The position numbers and the translations under genes are program-made. The notes beneath the pieces were generated by a model. The model had not been told where the DNA came from. It saw only the letters and a list, made by a program, of their open reading frames with translations, and searched no databases. Source: Paenirhizobium cremeum (GTDB taxonomy: Bacteria > Pseudomonadota > Alphaproteobacteria > Rhizobiales > Rhizobiaceae). From it: a stretch of DNA of 64,000 nucleotides. The number at the start of each line of letters is the position of its first letter. Position 1 is the first letter of the stretch. Location: assembly GCF_022884085.1 (NCBI RefSeq), contig NZ_JAGGCS010000002.1, forward strand, positions 186,001 through 250,000, read 5' to 3'. This document shows, one piece after another, positions 50,712 through 60,762 of the stretch.

Positions 50712-51714
50712 AGCGTATCCTCGGGTCAAGGATGCCGTAGAGAACGTCGGCAATCAGGTTGAAGAGGACGATCAGGAAGGCGAAGATGAAGGTCAGCGTC
50801 TGGACCAGCGGAATATCCGCTCCTTGGATTGCGGTAATCAGAAGCTGTCCGAGGCCGTTCACCCGGAAGATCTGTTCGGTGATGATGGCGCCGGAGAAGA
50901 TCGTCGGCACGCCGAGCGCGATGACTGTTACCACCGGGATGAGGCTGTTGCGCAGCACATGCACCAAAAGCACGACCTTTTCCTTCACCCCCTTGGCGCG
51001 GGCGGTTCGAACGTAGTCCTGATGCAGGTTGTCGAGCATCGAGGCGCGCACGAAGCGGCTGATCTGCGAGGTGTTGTAGAGCGTCAGCACGAGCACCGGC
51101 AGGAACATCTGCCTGGCCTGGGCGACGAAGCTCGACCAGTCGTTGACCACGAGGTTGGTGTCGTAGATCGACGGGAACCATTGCAGGTAGGAGCTGAAAA
51201 TGACGATCAGCAGCACGCCGGTGAAGAAGGTCGGAACCGAATAGCCGACCATCGAGACAAAGGTGCCGATCTGGTCGAACAGCGAATACTGCTTGTAGGC
51301 CGAGACGACGCCGATCGGGATCGCCAGCATCACGCCGAAGAGATAGGAAAGCCCGACGACCCAGAGGGTCTGCGGCAGGCGCTGGACGATCAGGTCGACG
51401 ACCGGGCTGCGGGTCGCCCATGAAAGCACGCGCAGGCGATTGCCGTCGCCGACGGTCATGCCGGTGATCTGTTCGAAGATGTTGAGCGGTTCATTGACGA
51501 AGAACTGCTGAAGCCAGCGCAGGTAGCGGATGACGAAGGGCTGGTCGGCACCCATGGCGGCACGGATCTGTTCGCGAACCTCGGGAGGAATGGTCAGCGG
51601 CAGGTCGCTCAGGGGATCGCTCGGAGCAAGGTCGAGCAAGGCGAAGATGATGAAGCTGATGACCAGCAGTGTCGGGATTGCAAAGAGCAATCGCCGCAGC
51701 GTGAAGGTGAACAT
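50704..51714 (-). CDS. peptide-type ABC transporter permease (DppB/OppB-like)
   Basis: 336 aa. N-terminal helix LRRLLFAIPTLLVISFIIFALLDLAPSDPL, the RYLRWLQQFFVNEPLNIFEQITGMTVGD region, and the loop DYVRTARAKGVKEKVVLLVHVLRNSLIPVVTVIALGVPTIFSGAIITEQIF, all typical of DppB. It starts 79 nt after the binding-protein stop and overlaps the DppC-like gene. Its ATPase is not in this operon; the only local candidate is the fused ATPase at 55035-56879. Confidence 0.94.
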   Translation of the reverse strand: MFTFTLRRLLFAIPTLLVISFIIFALLDLAPSDPLSDLPLTIPPEVREQIRAAMGADQPFVIRYLRWLQQFFVNEPLNIFEQITGMTVGDGNRLRVLSWATRSPVVDLIVQRLPQTLWVVGLSYLFGVMLAIPIGVVSAYKQYSLFDQIGTFVSMVGYSVPTFFTGVLLIVIFSSYLQWFPSIYDTNLVVNDWSSFVAQARQMFLPVLVLTLYNTSQISRFVRASMLDNLHQDYVRTARAKGVKEKVVLLVHVLRNSLIPVVTVIALGVPTIFSGAIITEQIFRVNGLGQLLITAIQGADIPLVQTLTFIFAFLIVLFNLIADVLYGILDPRIRYD

Positions 51715-51793
51715 CGGAGGCTCTCCAGACTGTCACGAAGTGAAATGCGACGATCAGGCCCGCGCGGACGGCGCGGGCCTGATGCTGTGGCAC

Positions 51794-53500
51794 TTACTTC
51801 TTGCGCGACCAGTCGGCGACGTTCCAGAGTTCGCTATCCCAGGCATTCATCTTGACGCCTGCGAGCGTCGCATTGACGGCCGAAGGCTGGCCGCGATGGA
51901 TGAGCGGGATCTGGGCGACGTCGTTGCTCAGCATGTCGTTGAGCTTCTTGGCGATGGCGGCCCGGTCCTCGAGCTTGCCGGTCTTGCCCAGTTCCTTGAC
52001 GAGGGCGTCATATTCCGGATTGCAGTAGCGGACGATGTTTTCACCCTGCCAGCCGGTCGCCGGGCTCGGGATCTTGTCGCACATCCAGCCGGCCATGTAC
52101 TTCTCGGGGTCGGTGCCGTCGAAGTTGTTGGTGTACATCTGCACGTCGGCATAGAACTTTTGGAAGGTGTCCGGAGATGCCGGGTCGCCGCCGAAGAAGA
52201 CGTTTGCCGAGATGTTGCGCAGTTCGACCGAGACGCCGATCTGGGCCCACATGTCCTTGACGAGCGCCTGGGTCGCCTGGCGGACCGAATTGGTGGAGGT
52301 CTGGTAGAGGAAGGAGAGCTTGACGCCGTTCTTCTCGCGAATGCCGTCGGAGCCCATCTTCCAGCCGGCATCGTCGAGCAGCTTGTTGGCCGTGTCGAGA
52401 TCCTGCTTCAGGCACCAGTCGACAGCGGTCGAGACATAGATATCCGGGGCCGGGAGAATGTTGCAGGTCGGCTTGCCGTTGTCGCCGTAGCCGGCTTCGT
52501 CGATGATGTCACGGTCGATGGCGAGCGACAGCGCCTTGCGCACGGCCGGATCGGAAAGAGCCGGATGCGGGCCTGCTTCCTTGGTGGAACGCTTGTCGCC
52601 GAGTGACGGGTCGACGGCATAGGGGTTTACGTCGATGCGCTCGACCTGGGTGCCGAAAGCAACTTCAATCTTGCCCTTGCCGGCCTGCATCATGGCGGCG
52701 AGAACTTCGGGTTCGACCTGCATGTTCCAGGCATAGTCGAATTCGCCGGTCTCCAGCACGGAGCGGGCCGCGGAGGCGGCGTCACCACCGCCCTTCAGGG
52801 TCACGGAGGCGAAGGCCGGCTTGGCCGGATCGCGATAGTTCGGATTGGCGGTGAAGGTGACGACGTCGTTCGGCTTGAATTCCTTCACGACGAAGGGGCC
52901 GGTGCCGATCGGGCCGAAATTCGCCGAGGTGCATTCCGGGGCCTTGACGCCAAGGCAATCCTTGAACTGCGCCGCCTGGATGATCGGCGACTGGGCGCCG
53001 ACGAAGGCGCTGTACGGATAGGGCTTCGGCTCGGCGAAGGAGACCTTGATGGTGGAGGCGTCGACGGCCTCGACATTCGAGACGCCTTCATAGTAGGCGG
53101 CCTGGGCGCAGCCGCCATCCGGCGCGGTGCAGTATTTCCAGGTGAAGATGGCGTCGTCGGCGGTCACCGGGGTGCCATCGGACCATTTGAGATCGGGCTT
53201 CAGCTTCCAGGTGATGCTTTTCAGGTCGGCCGCGACGCCGCCGTTTTCGACGGTCGGGATTTCTGCGGCCAGCATCGGAACGAGCGCGCCGGTTTCGTCA
53301 TAACGTGCCAGCGGTTCGATGACCATCGAGGCGGCGTAGACTTCCTTGGTGCCGCCGGAGAGGTAAGGATTCATCGTCGATACGGCTTGCCAGAAGATGA
53401 TCTTCAGGTCGCCGTCCGTGCCTCGCTCGGCCATTGCCGGCGCCGTCGAAAAGGCAACTGCCGCTACCGAAGCCGCCAATGCAATACGAAGTCTGTTCAT
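51794..53500 (-). CDS. peptide-type ABC transporter substrate-binding protein (family 5)
   Basis: 568 aa. Signal peptide MNRLRIALAASVAAVAFSTAPAMA, then the family 5 pattern KIIFWQAVSTMNPYLSGGTKEVYAASMVIEPLARYDETGALVPMLAAEIP, TWKLKPDLKWSDGTPVTADDAIFTWKYC and FGPIGTGPFVVKEFKPNDVV. Several cysteine pairs (TAPDGGCAQ, KDCLGVKAPECTS) suggest disulfides in the periplasm. First gene of the leftward operon; its leader contains stem-loops described separately. Confidence 0.95.
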   Translation of the reverse strand: MNRLRIALAASVAAVAFSTAPAMAERGTDGDLKIIFWQAVSTMNPYLSGGTKEVYAASMVIEPLARYDETGALVPMLAAEIPTVENGGVAADLKSITWKLKPDLKWSDGTPVTADDAIFTWKYCTAPDGGCAQAAYYEGVSNVEAVDASTIKVSFAEPKPYPYSAFVGAQSPIIQAAQFKDCLGVKAPECTSANFGPIGTGPFVVKEFKPNDVVTFTANPNYRDPAKPAFASVTLKGGGDAASAARSVLETGEFDYAWNMQVEPEVLAAMMQAGKGKIEVAFGTQVERIDVNPYAVDPSLGDKRSTKEAGPHPALSDPAVRKALSLAIDRDIIDEAGYGDNGKPTCNILPAPDIYVSTAVDWCLKQDLDTANKLLDDAGWKMGSDGIREKNGVKLSFLYQTSTNSVRQATQALVKDMWAQIGVSVELRNISANVFFGGDPASPDTFQKFYADVQMYTNNFDGTDPEKYMAGWMCDKIPSPATGWQGENIVRYCNPEYDALVKELGKTGKLEDRAAIAKKLNDMLSNDVAQIPLIHRGQPSAVNATLAGVKMNAWDSELWNVADWSRKK

Positions 53501-53550
53501 ATGCTTGTTCCCCTATTTTTTTGTTGGAGCTGTATGAAATGTTGATCCGA

Positions 53551-53610
53551 CGGAGAGTTCCCTGCTCTCCGGGACGCCAAGGTCAGCTGCTTTTTATGTT
53601 CCTGACCTTG
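53551..53610 (-). promoter_or_regulatory. double stem-loop in the binding-protein leader
   Basis: Two consecutive hairpins: a 7-bp stem with a 7-nt loop (53551-53571) and a 9-bp stem with a 15-nt loop (53578-53610). If transcription starts to their right, both lie in the 5' leader of the binding-protein mRNA, 50-110 nt before its start codon. They could act as a leader regulatory structure or as DNA operators. I recognise no known riboswitch class. Confidence 0.4.
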
Positions 53611-53751
53611 TTCGGTAATTTTGATTCTTTGGCCTCCACTCGATTACTGTTAGCACACCTGACGGTTGTTGCGACCGGTGGGCCTGATCAAAATTTGGGC
53701 CATCTAAGCATAGGCCTATTTTGCGTTCAAGGCGGAAAATTGCGACTTGCA

Positions 53752-53761
53752 AAAGCGCTTT
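53752..53761. promoter_or_regulatory. AAAGCGCTTT palindrome, LacI-type operator core
   Basis: A 10-bp perfect palindrome 59 nt before the M20 hydrolase start, in the context TGCAAAAGCGCTTTGAG. Many alphaproteobacterial LacI-family sites have an AAAGCGCTTT core. No LacI gene is in the window, so the assignment is weak. Confidence 0.3.
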
Positions 53762-53819
53762 GAGCCAGCGCAGTATGCCTGCAAAAAAATGGGAACCGAA
53801 GACAAAACGAGGAAAAACA

Positions 53820-54983
53820 ATGCCCGTGCTCAATCGCGCCAGCGAATTGCAGCAGGAGGTGGCCGGTTGGCGGCGCCACTTGCATGAAAATCCGGAACTG
53901 CTGTTCGATGTCTACGACACCTCGGCTTTCGTGGCCGAGAAACTGAAGGAATTCGGCTGCGACACCGTCCAGACGGGTATCGGCCGCACCGGCGTCGTAG
54001 GCATCATCAAGGGCAGCCGCGGCGAAGGGCGGGTCATCGGTTTCCGCGCCGACATGGACGCCCTTCCGATCTACGAGACGAGCGGCCGGGAATGGTCGTC
54101 CAGGACGCCCGGCAAGATGCATGCCTGCGGCCATGACGGGCATACCGCGATGCTGCTCGGCGCAGCCAAATATCTTGCCGAAACCCGCAATTTCAAAGGC
54201 TCCGTCGCCGTGATCTTCCAGCCTGCGGAAGAAGGCGGCGGGGGCGGCCTGGAGATGGTCAACGACGGCATGATGGAGACCTTCGGCATCAGCCAGGTGT
54301 TCGGCATGCACAATGCGCCGGGATTGCCGGTCGGCCATTTCGCCACCCGCGACGGGTCGGTGATGGCGGCGGCCGACGAATTCGAGATCATCGTCCACGG
54401 GCGCGGAGGCCATGCCGCCCAGCCCCACACGACGATCGATCCCGTGCTCGTCTCTTCCCATGTGGTGATTGCGCTGCAGGCGATCGCCTCGCGCGAGGTG
54501 GACCCGCTGAAATCCGTCGTGGTGACGGTTGCGACCGTGCATGGCGGGGAAGCCTCCAACGTGATCGCCAACACCGTCAAGTTGACGGGGACCGTGCGCA
54601 CCCTGCTGCCGGAAACCCGGGACTACGCGGAAAAGCGTCTCGGCGAGATCGCGCGCGGCATTGCCGCGGGCTTTGGGGCGAGCGTCGACGTGCATTATCG
54701 CCGTGGCTATCCGGTGACGTTCAATCATGCCGAGGAGACCGAATTCGCGCTCGGCGTGATGCGCAAGGTGGCCGGCGAAAAGGCCGTCGAAGGCAACATG
54801 CCGCCGCTGATGGGGGCGGAGGATTTCTCCTACATGCTCGAGGCACGGCCGGGCGCCTTCGTCTTCATCGGCAATGGCGACAGCGCCAACCTTCACCATT
54901 CGGCCTATGATTTCAACGATGAAGCGATCCCCTACGGCATCAGCTACTGGGTTACGCTCGCCGAAAATGCGCTCGCCGCCTGA
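53820..54983 (+). CDS. M20-family amidohydrolase (hippurate hydrolase-like)
   Basis: 387 aa from ATG (MPVLNRASELQQEVAGWRRHLHENPELLFD) with AGGAAAAACA before it; the frame extends upstream but without a ribosome site. M20D pattern: RRHLHENPEL, FRADMDALPI, MHACGHDGHTAMLLGAAKYL, QPAEEGGGGGLEMVNDGMM, FGMHNAPGLPVG and HHSAYDFNDEAIPYG. Two-metal enzyme removing an acyl group from an N-acyl amino acid or similar amide. Divergent from a peptide-type binding-protein operon and followed at 51 nt by its likely ATPase, so it probably processes the imported compound. Confidence 0.93.
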   Translation: MPVLNRASELQQEVAGWRRHLHENPELLFDVYDTSAFVAEKLKEFGCDTVQTGIGRTGVVGIIKGSRGEGRVIGFRADMDALPIYETSGREWSSRTPGKMHACGHDGHTAMLLGAAKYLAETRNFKGSVAVIFQPAEEGGGGGLEMVNDGMMETFGISQVFGMHNAPGLPVGHFATRDGSVMAAADEFEIIVHGRGGHAAQPHTTIDPVLVSSHVVIALQAIASREVDPLKSVVVTVATVHGGEASNVIANTVKLTGTVRTLLPETRDYAEKRLGEIARGIAAGFGASVDVHYRRGYPVTFNHAEETEFALGVMRKVAGEKAVEGNMPPLMGAEDFSYMLEARPGAFVFIGNGDSANLHHSAYDFNDEAIPYGISYWVTLAENALAA

Positions 54984-55034
54984 CCTCAGGCGTCGCTCGA
55001 TTTCGATATCAATCGTCGTGGAACGGAGTGCGCA

Positions 55035-56879
<1,845 letters not shown>

Positions 56880-56976
56880 TCGCGGCCTGGCTGGCATCCT
56901 CCATCAAACTACCGTCATTGTCTGCGGTTAAGGCGATACTACATAGGGCACCGGTGTCGTTCGGCAGGGAGTTGGA

Positions 56977-57636
56977 ATGGACGAGATGGATGGGGATGAG
57001 GCCGACCTCGCGGCAGATGGCGGCCGGCGCAAACGCGGCGCTCGCCTGTCCGAAATCCTCGCCAGCCTCGCAGACGATACCAGCCGGGAGCGCATCTCGG
57101 TCGCCGATATCTTCCAGGCGATGGGCGACCGTGCTTTCGGCGCGCTGATCCTGATCTTTGCGCTGCCGAATGTCATTCCCTCGCCGCCGGGCACCTCGGC
57201 GCTGACGGGTGCGCCGCTGGTCTTTCTGTCGGCGCAGCTCATGCTCGGCCAGTCGCCCTGGCTGCCGAAAGTGATTGCCAACAGGTCCGTCGCGCAGTCC
57301 GATTTTTCCGCCATCGCCAGCCGGGTTTCGCCCTGGCTTGCCCGCGGCGAGCGGATGCTGAGGCCGCGGCTCGGCTTCCTCGTCTATCCGCCGGCCGAAT
57401 ATCTGACGGGCTTGCTGTGCCTGATCCTGTCGATCATCCTCATCCTGCCCATACCGCTTGGAAACATCTTTCCGGCGATTGCGATCTGTCTGTTTTCCTT
57501 CGGCATCCTCGAACGGGACGGTATCTGCGTGCTGCTCGGCATGGCGATGTTCGTCTTCTCGCTGACGGTGGTGGCCGGGGTGCTGTTCGCTCTCGTCAAG
57601 GGGCTGATCCTGCTGCTGACGACGACGCTGTTTTGA
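56977..57636 (+). CDS. ExoD-family membrane protein
   Basis: 219 aa (ATG at 56977; ATG at 56986 possible). After a charged N-terminus come LSEILASLADDTSRERISVADIFQAMGDRAFGALILIFALPNVIPSPPGTSALTGAPLVFLSAQLMLGQSPWLP and three or four C-terminal membrane helices (about 140-215). This is the ExoD family, first tied to exopolysaccharide synthesis and alkaline tolerance in Rhizobium. The exact biochemical function is not established. Single gene. Confidence 0.92.
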   Translation: MDEMDGDEADLAADGGRRKRGARLSEILASLADDTSRERISVADIFQAMGDRAFGALILIFALPNVIPSPPGTSALTGAPLVFLSAQLMLGQSPWLPKVIANRSVAQSDFSAIASRVSPWLARGERMLRPRLGFLVYPPAEYLTGLLCLILSIILILPIPLGNIFPAIAICLFSFGILERDGICVLLGMAMFVFSLTVVAGVLFALVKGLILLLTTTLF

Positions 57637-57731
57637 AACGGAAAAGCTGTCGGCAACGGTTCCGACGCTTTGCAAAGCGTCACAGGCCGGCCTATCTTCC
57701 GTCCGTCGCAATGACGCTTCAGGGACCTTTC

Positions 57732-58517
57732 ATGTTGATCTCGCTTTTCCAGATGCAACCCGTCTCCGGCGACATCGCCGAAAATCTCGTCAAGATCGCA
57801 AGGGCGGCCGAAGCGGCTTCCGACATGGGAGCCGAGCTTCTGGTGACGCCCGAGCTTTCGACCAGCGGCTATGCGCTGGGGGCGCTGTTCGCCGAAATCG
57901 CGGAACCACGGGACGGCGCGCTGATCGATGCGCTTGCCGATATCGCCGAAACGTTCGGACTTGCGATCTGCGCCGGCTTTCCGGAGCGCGAGGACGACGC
58001 GGTCTACAATTCCGCGGTCTTGGTCAGGCCCGACGGCACGCGCGAATTCTATCGCAAGGGACATCTCTACGGGGATGCGGAACGGGCCGCGTTCACCCCC
58101 GGAAACGATGTCCCGCATGTCTTCGACCTTTGCGGCATGAAGACCTCCATGCTGATCTGCTATGACGTGGAATTTCCCGAATATGTGCGCAGCGTGGCGC
58201 TCGCAGGCGCCGAACTGGTGCTGGTGCCGACCGCGCTTCCGGCCGGCGTCATCAGCCGCCGCGTGGCGGATACCGTCGTACCGGCCCGCGCTTTCGAGAA
58301 CGGCGTCTTCCTCGTCTATTCCGATCTCTGCGGTTCGGAGAATTCGGCGGAATATTGCGGCCGCTCGGTGATCGTCGGCCCCGACGGCGACGAGCTTGCG
58401 CGCGCCGGCGCACGCGAGGCTCTGCTGGTCGCCGAGGTCGAGCCATCGGCCTATGACGAATGCCGCGAGCAGAATCCGTATCTGGCGGAGCGGCGGTCCG
58501 AACTCTACCGACTGTAA
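57732..58517 (+). CDS. carbon-nitrogen hydrolase (nitrilase superfamily)
   Basis: 261 aa from ATG at 57732 (MLISLFQMQPVSGDIAENL), chosen because CAGGGA lies 6 nt upstream; ATG at 57711 is possible. Catalytic triad Glu41 (TPELSTSGY), Lys109 (YRKGHLYGDAE) and Cys143 (LICYDVEFPE). It hydrolyses or condenses an amide or nitrile. The subgroup with YRKGHLYG resembles amidases acting on short aliphatic or omega-amide substrates; the substrate is not certain. Cytoplasmic, monocistronic. Confidence 0.9.
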   Translation: MLISLFQMQPVSGDIAENLVKIARAAEAASDMGAELLVTPELSTSGYALGALFAEIAEPRDGALIDALADIAETFGLAICAGFPEREDDAVYNSAVLVRPDGTREFYRKGHLYGDAERAAFTPGNDVPHVFDLCGMKTSMLICYDVEFPEYVRSVALAGAELVLVPTALPAGVISRRVADTVVPARAFENGVFLVYSDLCGSENSAEYCGRSVIVGPDGDELARAGAREALLVAEVEPSAYDECREQNPYLAERRSELYRL

Positions 58518-58644
58518 AAGCGAGGCACCGCAGGGTCCGCCGGATGCGCGGAATGTCCATCCGATTTTCGGGGCGGGGTGCCGAGGCAGACTTGTGGCCT
58601 GCCTTTCTGCTTCCTACATCGGCAGTGGCTTCACGGAGATGTCC

Positions 58645-59358
58645 ATGATTATCGAAGCGGCCAGACTGGCCCTTAACAATCTCTTCGCTCCCGAAACACG
58701 CAAGGTCTTCTGGAAGGTGATGGGGCTTACCGTCCTCGTCCTCGTCGGCCTGTGGGTGGCGGTGCGCGAGAGTTTCATCGCCTATGTCATGCCATGGATA
58801 GAAAGCTTCCTTCCCGGCATGCCGGGTTGGGCCGGATGGCTCGGCTTCGTGTTCGGCATTTTTGCGAGCATCGGGCTTGCGCTGGCGCTTGCCCTGCTTC
58901 TCTCTTCCGTGACTGCGATCATTGCCGGCCTCTTCCTCGACGATGTCGCCGAAGTGATCGAGAAGCAGCACTATCCCGCCGACCCGCCCGGTATCGCCAT
59001 GCCCTTGAGCGACGCCATCCTGTCGTCGCTGAAATTCTTCGGCGTGGTGGTGCTCGGCAATATCGTGGCGCTGATCCTGCTCTTCGTTCCGGGCGTGAAC
59101 CTCGTCGCCTTCTTCCTGGTGAACGGCTATCTGCTCGGCCGGGAGTTCTTCGAGTTCGCCGCCATGCGCTTCCGCTCGCCGCAGGAGGCGCGGCTCTTCC
59201 GGGCGAAGAATGCCTCGACCGTCTTCGTCGGCGGACTGGTGATCGCAGGCTTTCTCGCCATCCCCATCGTCAACCTGCTGACGCCGCTCTTTGCCGCCTC
59301 GATGATGGTGCATTTGCACAAGATGCTGAGCCGCCGGGAAGCAGGCTTCCGTCTGTAA
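58645..59358 (+). CDS. EI24/CysZ-like membrane protein
   Basis: 237 aa from ATG at 58645, with GGAG 6 nt before it (ATG at 58639 also possible). Four to five long hydrophobic helices (about residues 25-42, 65-95, 130-155, 200-225) and the family's hydrophilic loop DDVAEVIEKQHYPADPPG, then VNGYLLGREFFEFAAMR. Alphaproteobacterial members are annotated as sulfate-transport (CysZ-like) proteins; the role here is unproven. A hairpin spans the stop codon (59345-59365) and may act between the convergent genes. Confidence 0.85.
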   Translation: MIIEAARLALNNLFAPETRKVFWKVMGLTVLVLVGLWVAVRESFIAYVMPWIESFLPGMPGWAGWLGFVFGIFASIGLALALALLLSSVTAIIAGLFLDDVAEVIEKQHYPADPPGIAMPLSDAILSSLKFFGVVVLGNIVALILLFVPGVNLVAFFLVNGYLLGREFFEFAAMRFRSPQEARLFRAKNASTVFVGGLVIAGFLAIPIVNLLTPLFAASMMVHLHKMLSRREAGFRL

Positions 59359-59365
59359 CGGAAGC
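59345..59365. terminator. hairpin between the convergent CysZ-like and nth genes
   Basis: GCTTCCGT (59345-59352) pairs with ACGGAAGC (59358-59365) around a 5-nt loop, covering the stop codon of the CysZ-like gene and 11 nt from the nth stop. No T-run, so it is a weak bidirectional terminator candidate. Confidence 0.4.
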
Positions 59366-59376
59366 TTCCGGCGGGT

Positions 59377-60156
59377 TCATTCCACCGCTCCGATCACCTG
59401 TGGCGGCAGTTCCACCAGCGGTGCCGGCACGTCGCATGTCTTCTCCGCCGATTTGCAGAGATCGGCGATGACGCAGCGCTCGCATTCCGGACGCCGCGCC
59501 TTGCAACAGTAACGCCCGTGCAGGATCAGCCAGTGGTGGGCGTGATAGAGATAGTGCTTCGGGATGACCTTGGTGAGCTTATCTTCCACCTCGTCCGGGG
59601 TCTTGCCGGGCGCCAGGCGGATGCGGTTGGCGATGCGGAAGATATGGGTGTCGACGGCGATCGTCGGAATGCCGAAGGCCATGGACATCACGACATTGGC
59701 GGTCTTGCGACCGACACCGGGCAGGGTGACCAGTTCCTCGCGGGTTTTCGGCACCTCGCCGCCATAGACGTCGACCAGCCGCTGCGAGAGGGCGATGACG
59801 TTCTTGGCCTTGTTGCGGTAGAGGCCAATGGTCTTGATGTAGTCGCGGACCTTCTCCTCGCCGAGATCGAGCATCTTCTGCGGTGTATCGGCCACCTTGA
59901 AGAGGGCGCGCGTCGCCTTGTTGACGCCGGCATCCGTCGCCTGCGCGGAAAGGGCAACCGCGACGACGAGCGTGAAGGGATTGACGTGTTCAAGCTCCCC
60001 CTTCGGCTCCGGCCTTTGAACGGAAAAGCGACGGAAAATCTCCTCCAGTTCGGCGCGGCTATAGGCGCTGCGGGCCGTGGGCGCCTTGCGTCCCGCGACT
60101 GCCGGATTTGACTTTTTCAAAGTTTGGGTGCTGGATTTCTTGATCGGACTCGTCAT
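59377..60156 (-). CDS. nth: endonuclease III
   Basis: 259 aa from ATG (MTSPIKKSSTQTLKKSNPAV), a lysine-rich tail before the core at residue 34. Helix-hairpin-helix LPGVGRKTANVV with the catalytic Lys151, Asp169 in VDTHIFRIANR, and the C-terminal [4Fe-4S] cysteines near 217/218, 225, 228 and 234 (CCKARRPECERCVIADLC). DNA glycosylase/AP-lyase removing oxidised pyrimidines. Divergent from the DUF2244 gene with only 22 nt between the starts, so the two promoters must overlap the coding ends. Confidence 0.95.
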   Translation of the reverse strand: MTSPIKKSSTQTLKKSNPAVAGRKAPTARSAYSRAELEEIFRRFSVQRPEPKGELEHVNPFTLVVAVALSAQATDAGVNKATRALFKVADTPQKMLDLGEEKVRDYIKTIGLYRNKAKNVIALSQRLVDVYGGEVPKTREELVTLPGVGRKTANVVMSMAFGIPTIAVDTHIFRIANRIRLAPGKTPDEVEDKLTKVIPKHYLYHAHHWLILHGRYCCKARRPECERCVIADLCKSAEKTCDVPAPLVELPPQVIGAVE

Positions 60157-60178
60157 GGACAATCTATAGTCAGGTGGA

Positions 60179-60676
60179 ATGACCGAAGGCAATGTGAACA
60201 GCACCGCCGAGCAGCCGATATTTGCTGCCGAACTCATCCCCTATCGCTCGCTCGGCCGGAAGGGGTTTCGCATCCTGCTGGTTCTGACCGGGGCAGTCTG
60301 CTGCATTCATGCGGTCTTTTTCACCGTGACCGGCGCCTGGCCGATCGCCTTCTTCTTCGGGCTGGATTTTCTGCTGCTCTACGGCGCCTTCTGGCTCAAC
60401 TACCGCGCGGCCCGCGCGCGCGAGGAAGTCACGGTTTCGCGCACCAGCCTGTCGATCCGCAAGTACACGCCGTCAGGCCGCGTGACCGAACATCGGTTCA
60501 ATCCGTTCTGGGCGCGTTTCTTCGTGCGCCGGCATGACGAGATCGGCATCGTTTCCATGCATGTGGTGGGCGAGGGGCGACGTACCGACATCGGTTCCTT
60601 CCTCAATCCGGACGACCGGGAGAGTTTCGCGCGGGCCTTCAAGGGGGCGCTCGCGACGGTGAAGCGGCGCATCTGA
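60179..60676 (+). CDS. DUF2244 integral membrane protein
   Basis: 165 aa. Two membrane helices (about 30-50 and 53-73: ILLVLTGAVCCIHAVFFTVTGAWPIAFFFGLDFLLLYGAFWL) followed by a cytoplasmic beta-rich domain with NYRAARAREEVTVSRTSLSIRKYTPSGRVTEHRFNPFWARFFV and IGSFLNPDDRESFARAFKGAL. This is the alphaproteobacterial DUF2244 family, function unknown. Its conserved place beside nth in rhizobia is from memory. Confidence 0.88.
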   Translation: MTEGNVNSTAEQPIFAAELIPYRSLGRKGFRILLVLTGAVCCIHAVFFTVTGAWPIAFFFGLDFLLLYGAFWLNYRAARAREEVTVSRTSLSIRKYTPSGRVTEHRFNPFWARFFVRRHDEIGIVSMHVVGEGRRTDIGSFLNPDDRESFARAFKGALATVKRRI

Positions 60677-60762
60677 TGCGCAAGACCTTATGGCCGCGCA
60701 AGAAACGGGTGGTATCCGACGTCCGCCCGTGGTGAAATTCTCCTCAAGATGAGGATTATGCC

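Larger units (their letters stand above)
53501..53819. other. 319-nt divergent control region with several inverted repeats
   Basis: Between the binding-protein operon (leftward) and the M20 hydrolase / ATPase operon (rightward). Repeats seen: CGGAGAG/CTCTCCG (53551-53557, 53565-53571); CAAGGTCAG/CTGACCTTG (53578-53586, 53602-53610); AATTTTGAT/ATCAAAATT (53617-53625, 53687-53695); and the palindrome AAAGCGCTTT (53752-53761). The stretch is less GC-rich than its surroundings. The first two lie in the presumed leader of the binding-protein transcript; the last two may be operators. Confidence 0.5.
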
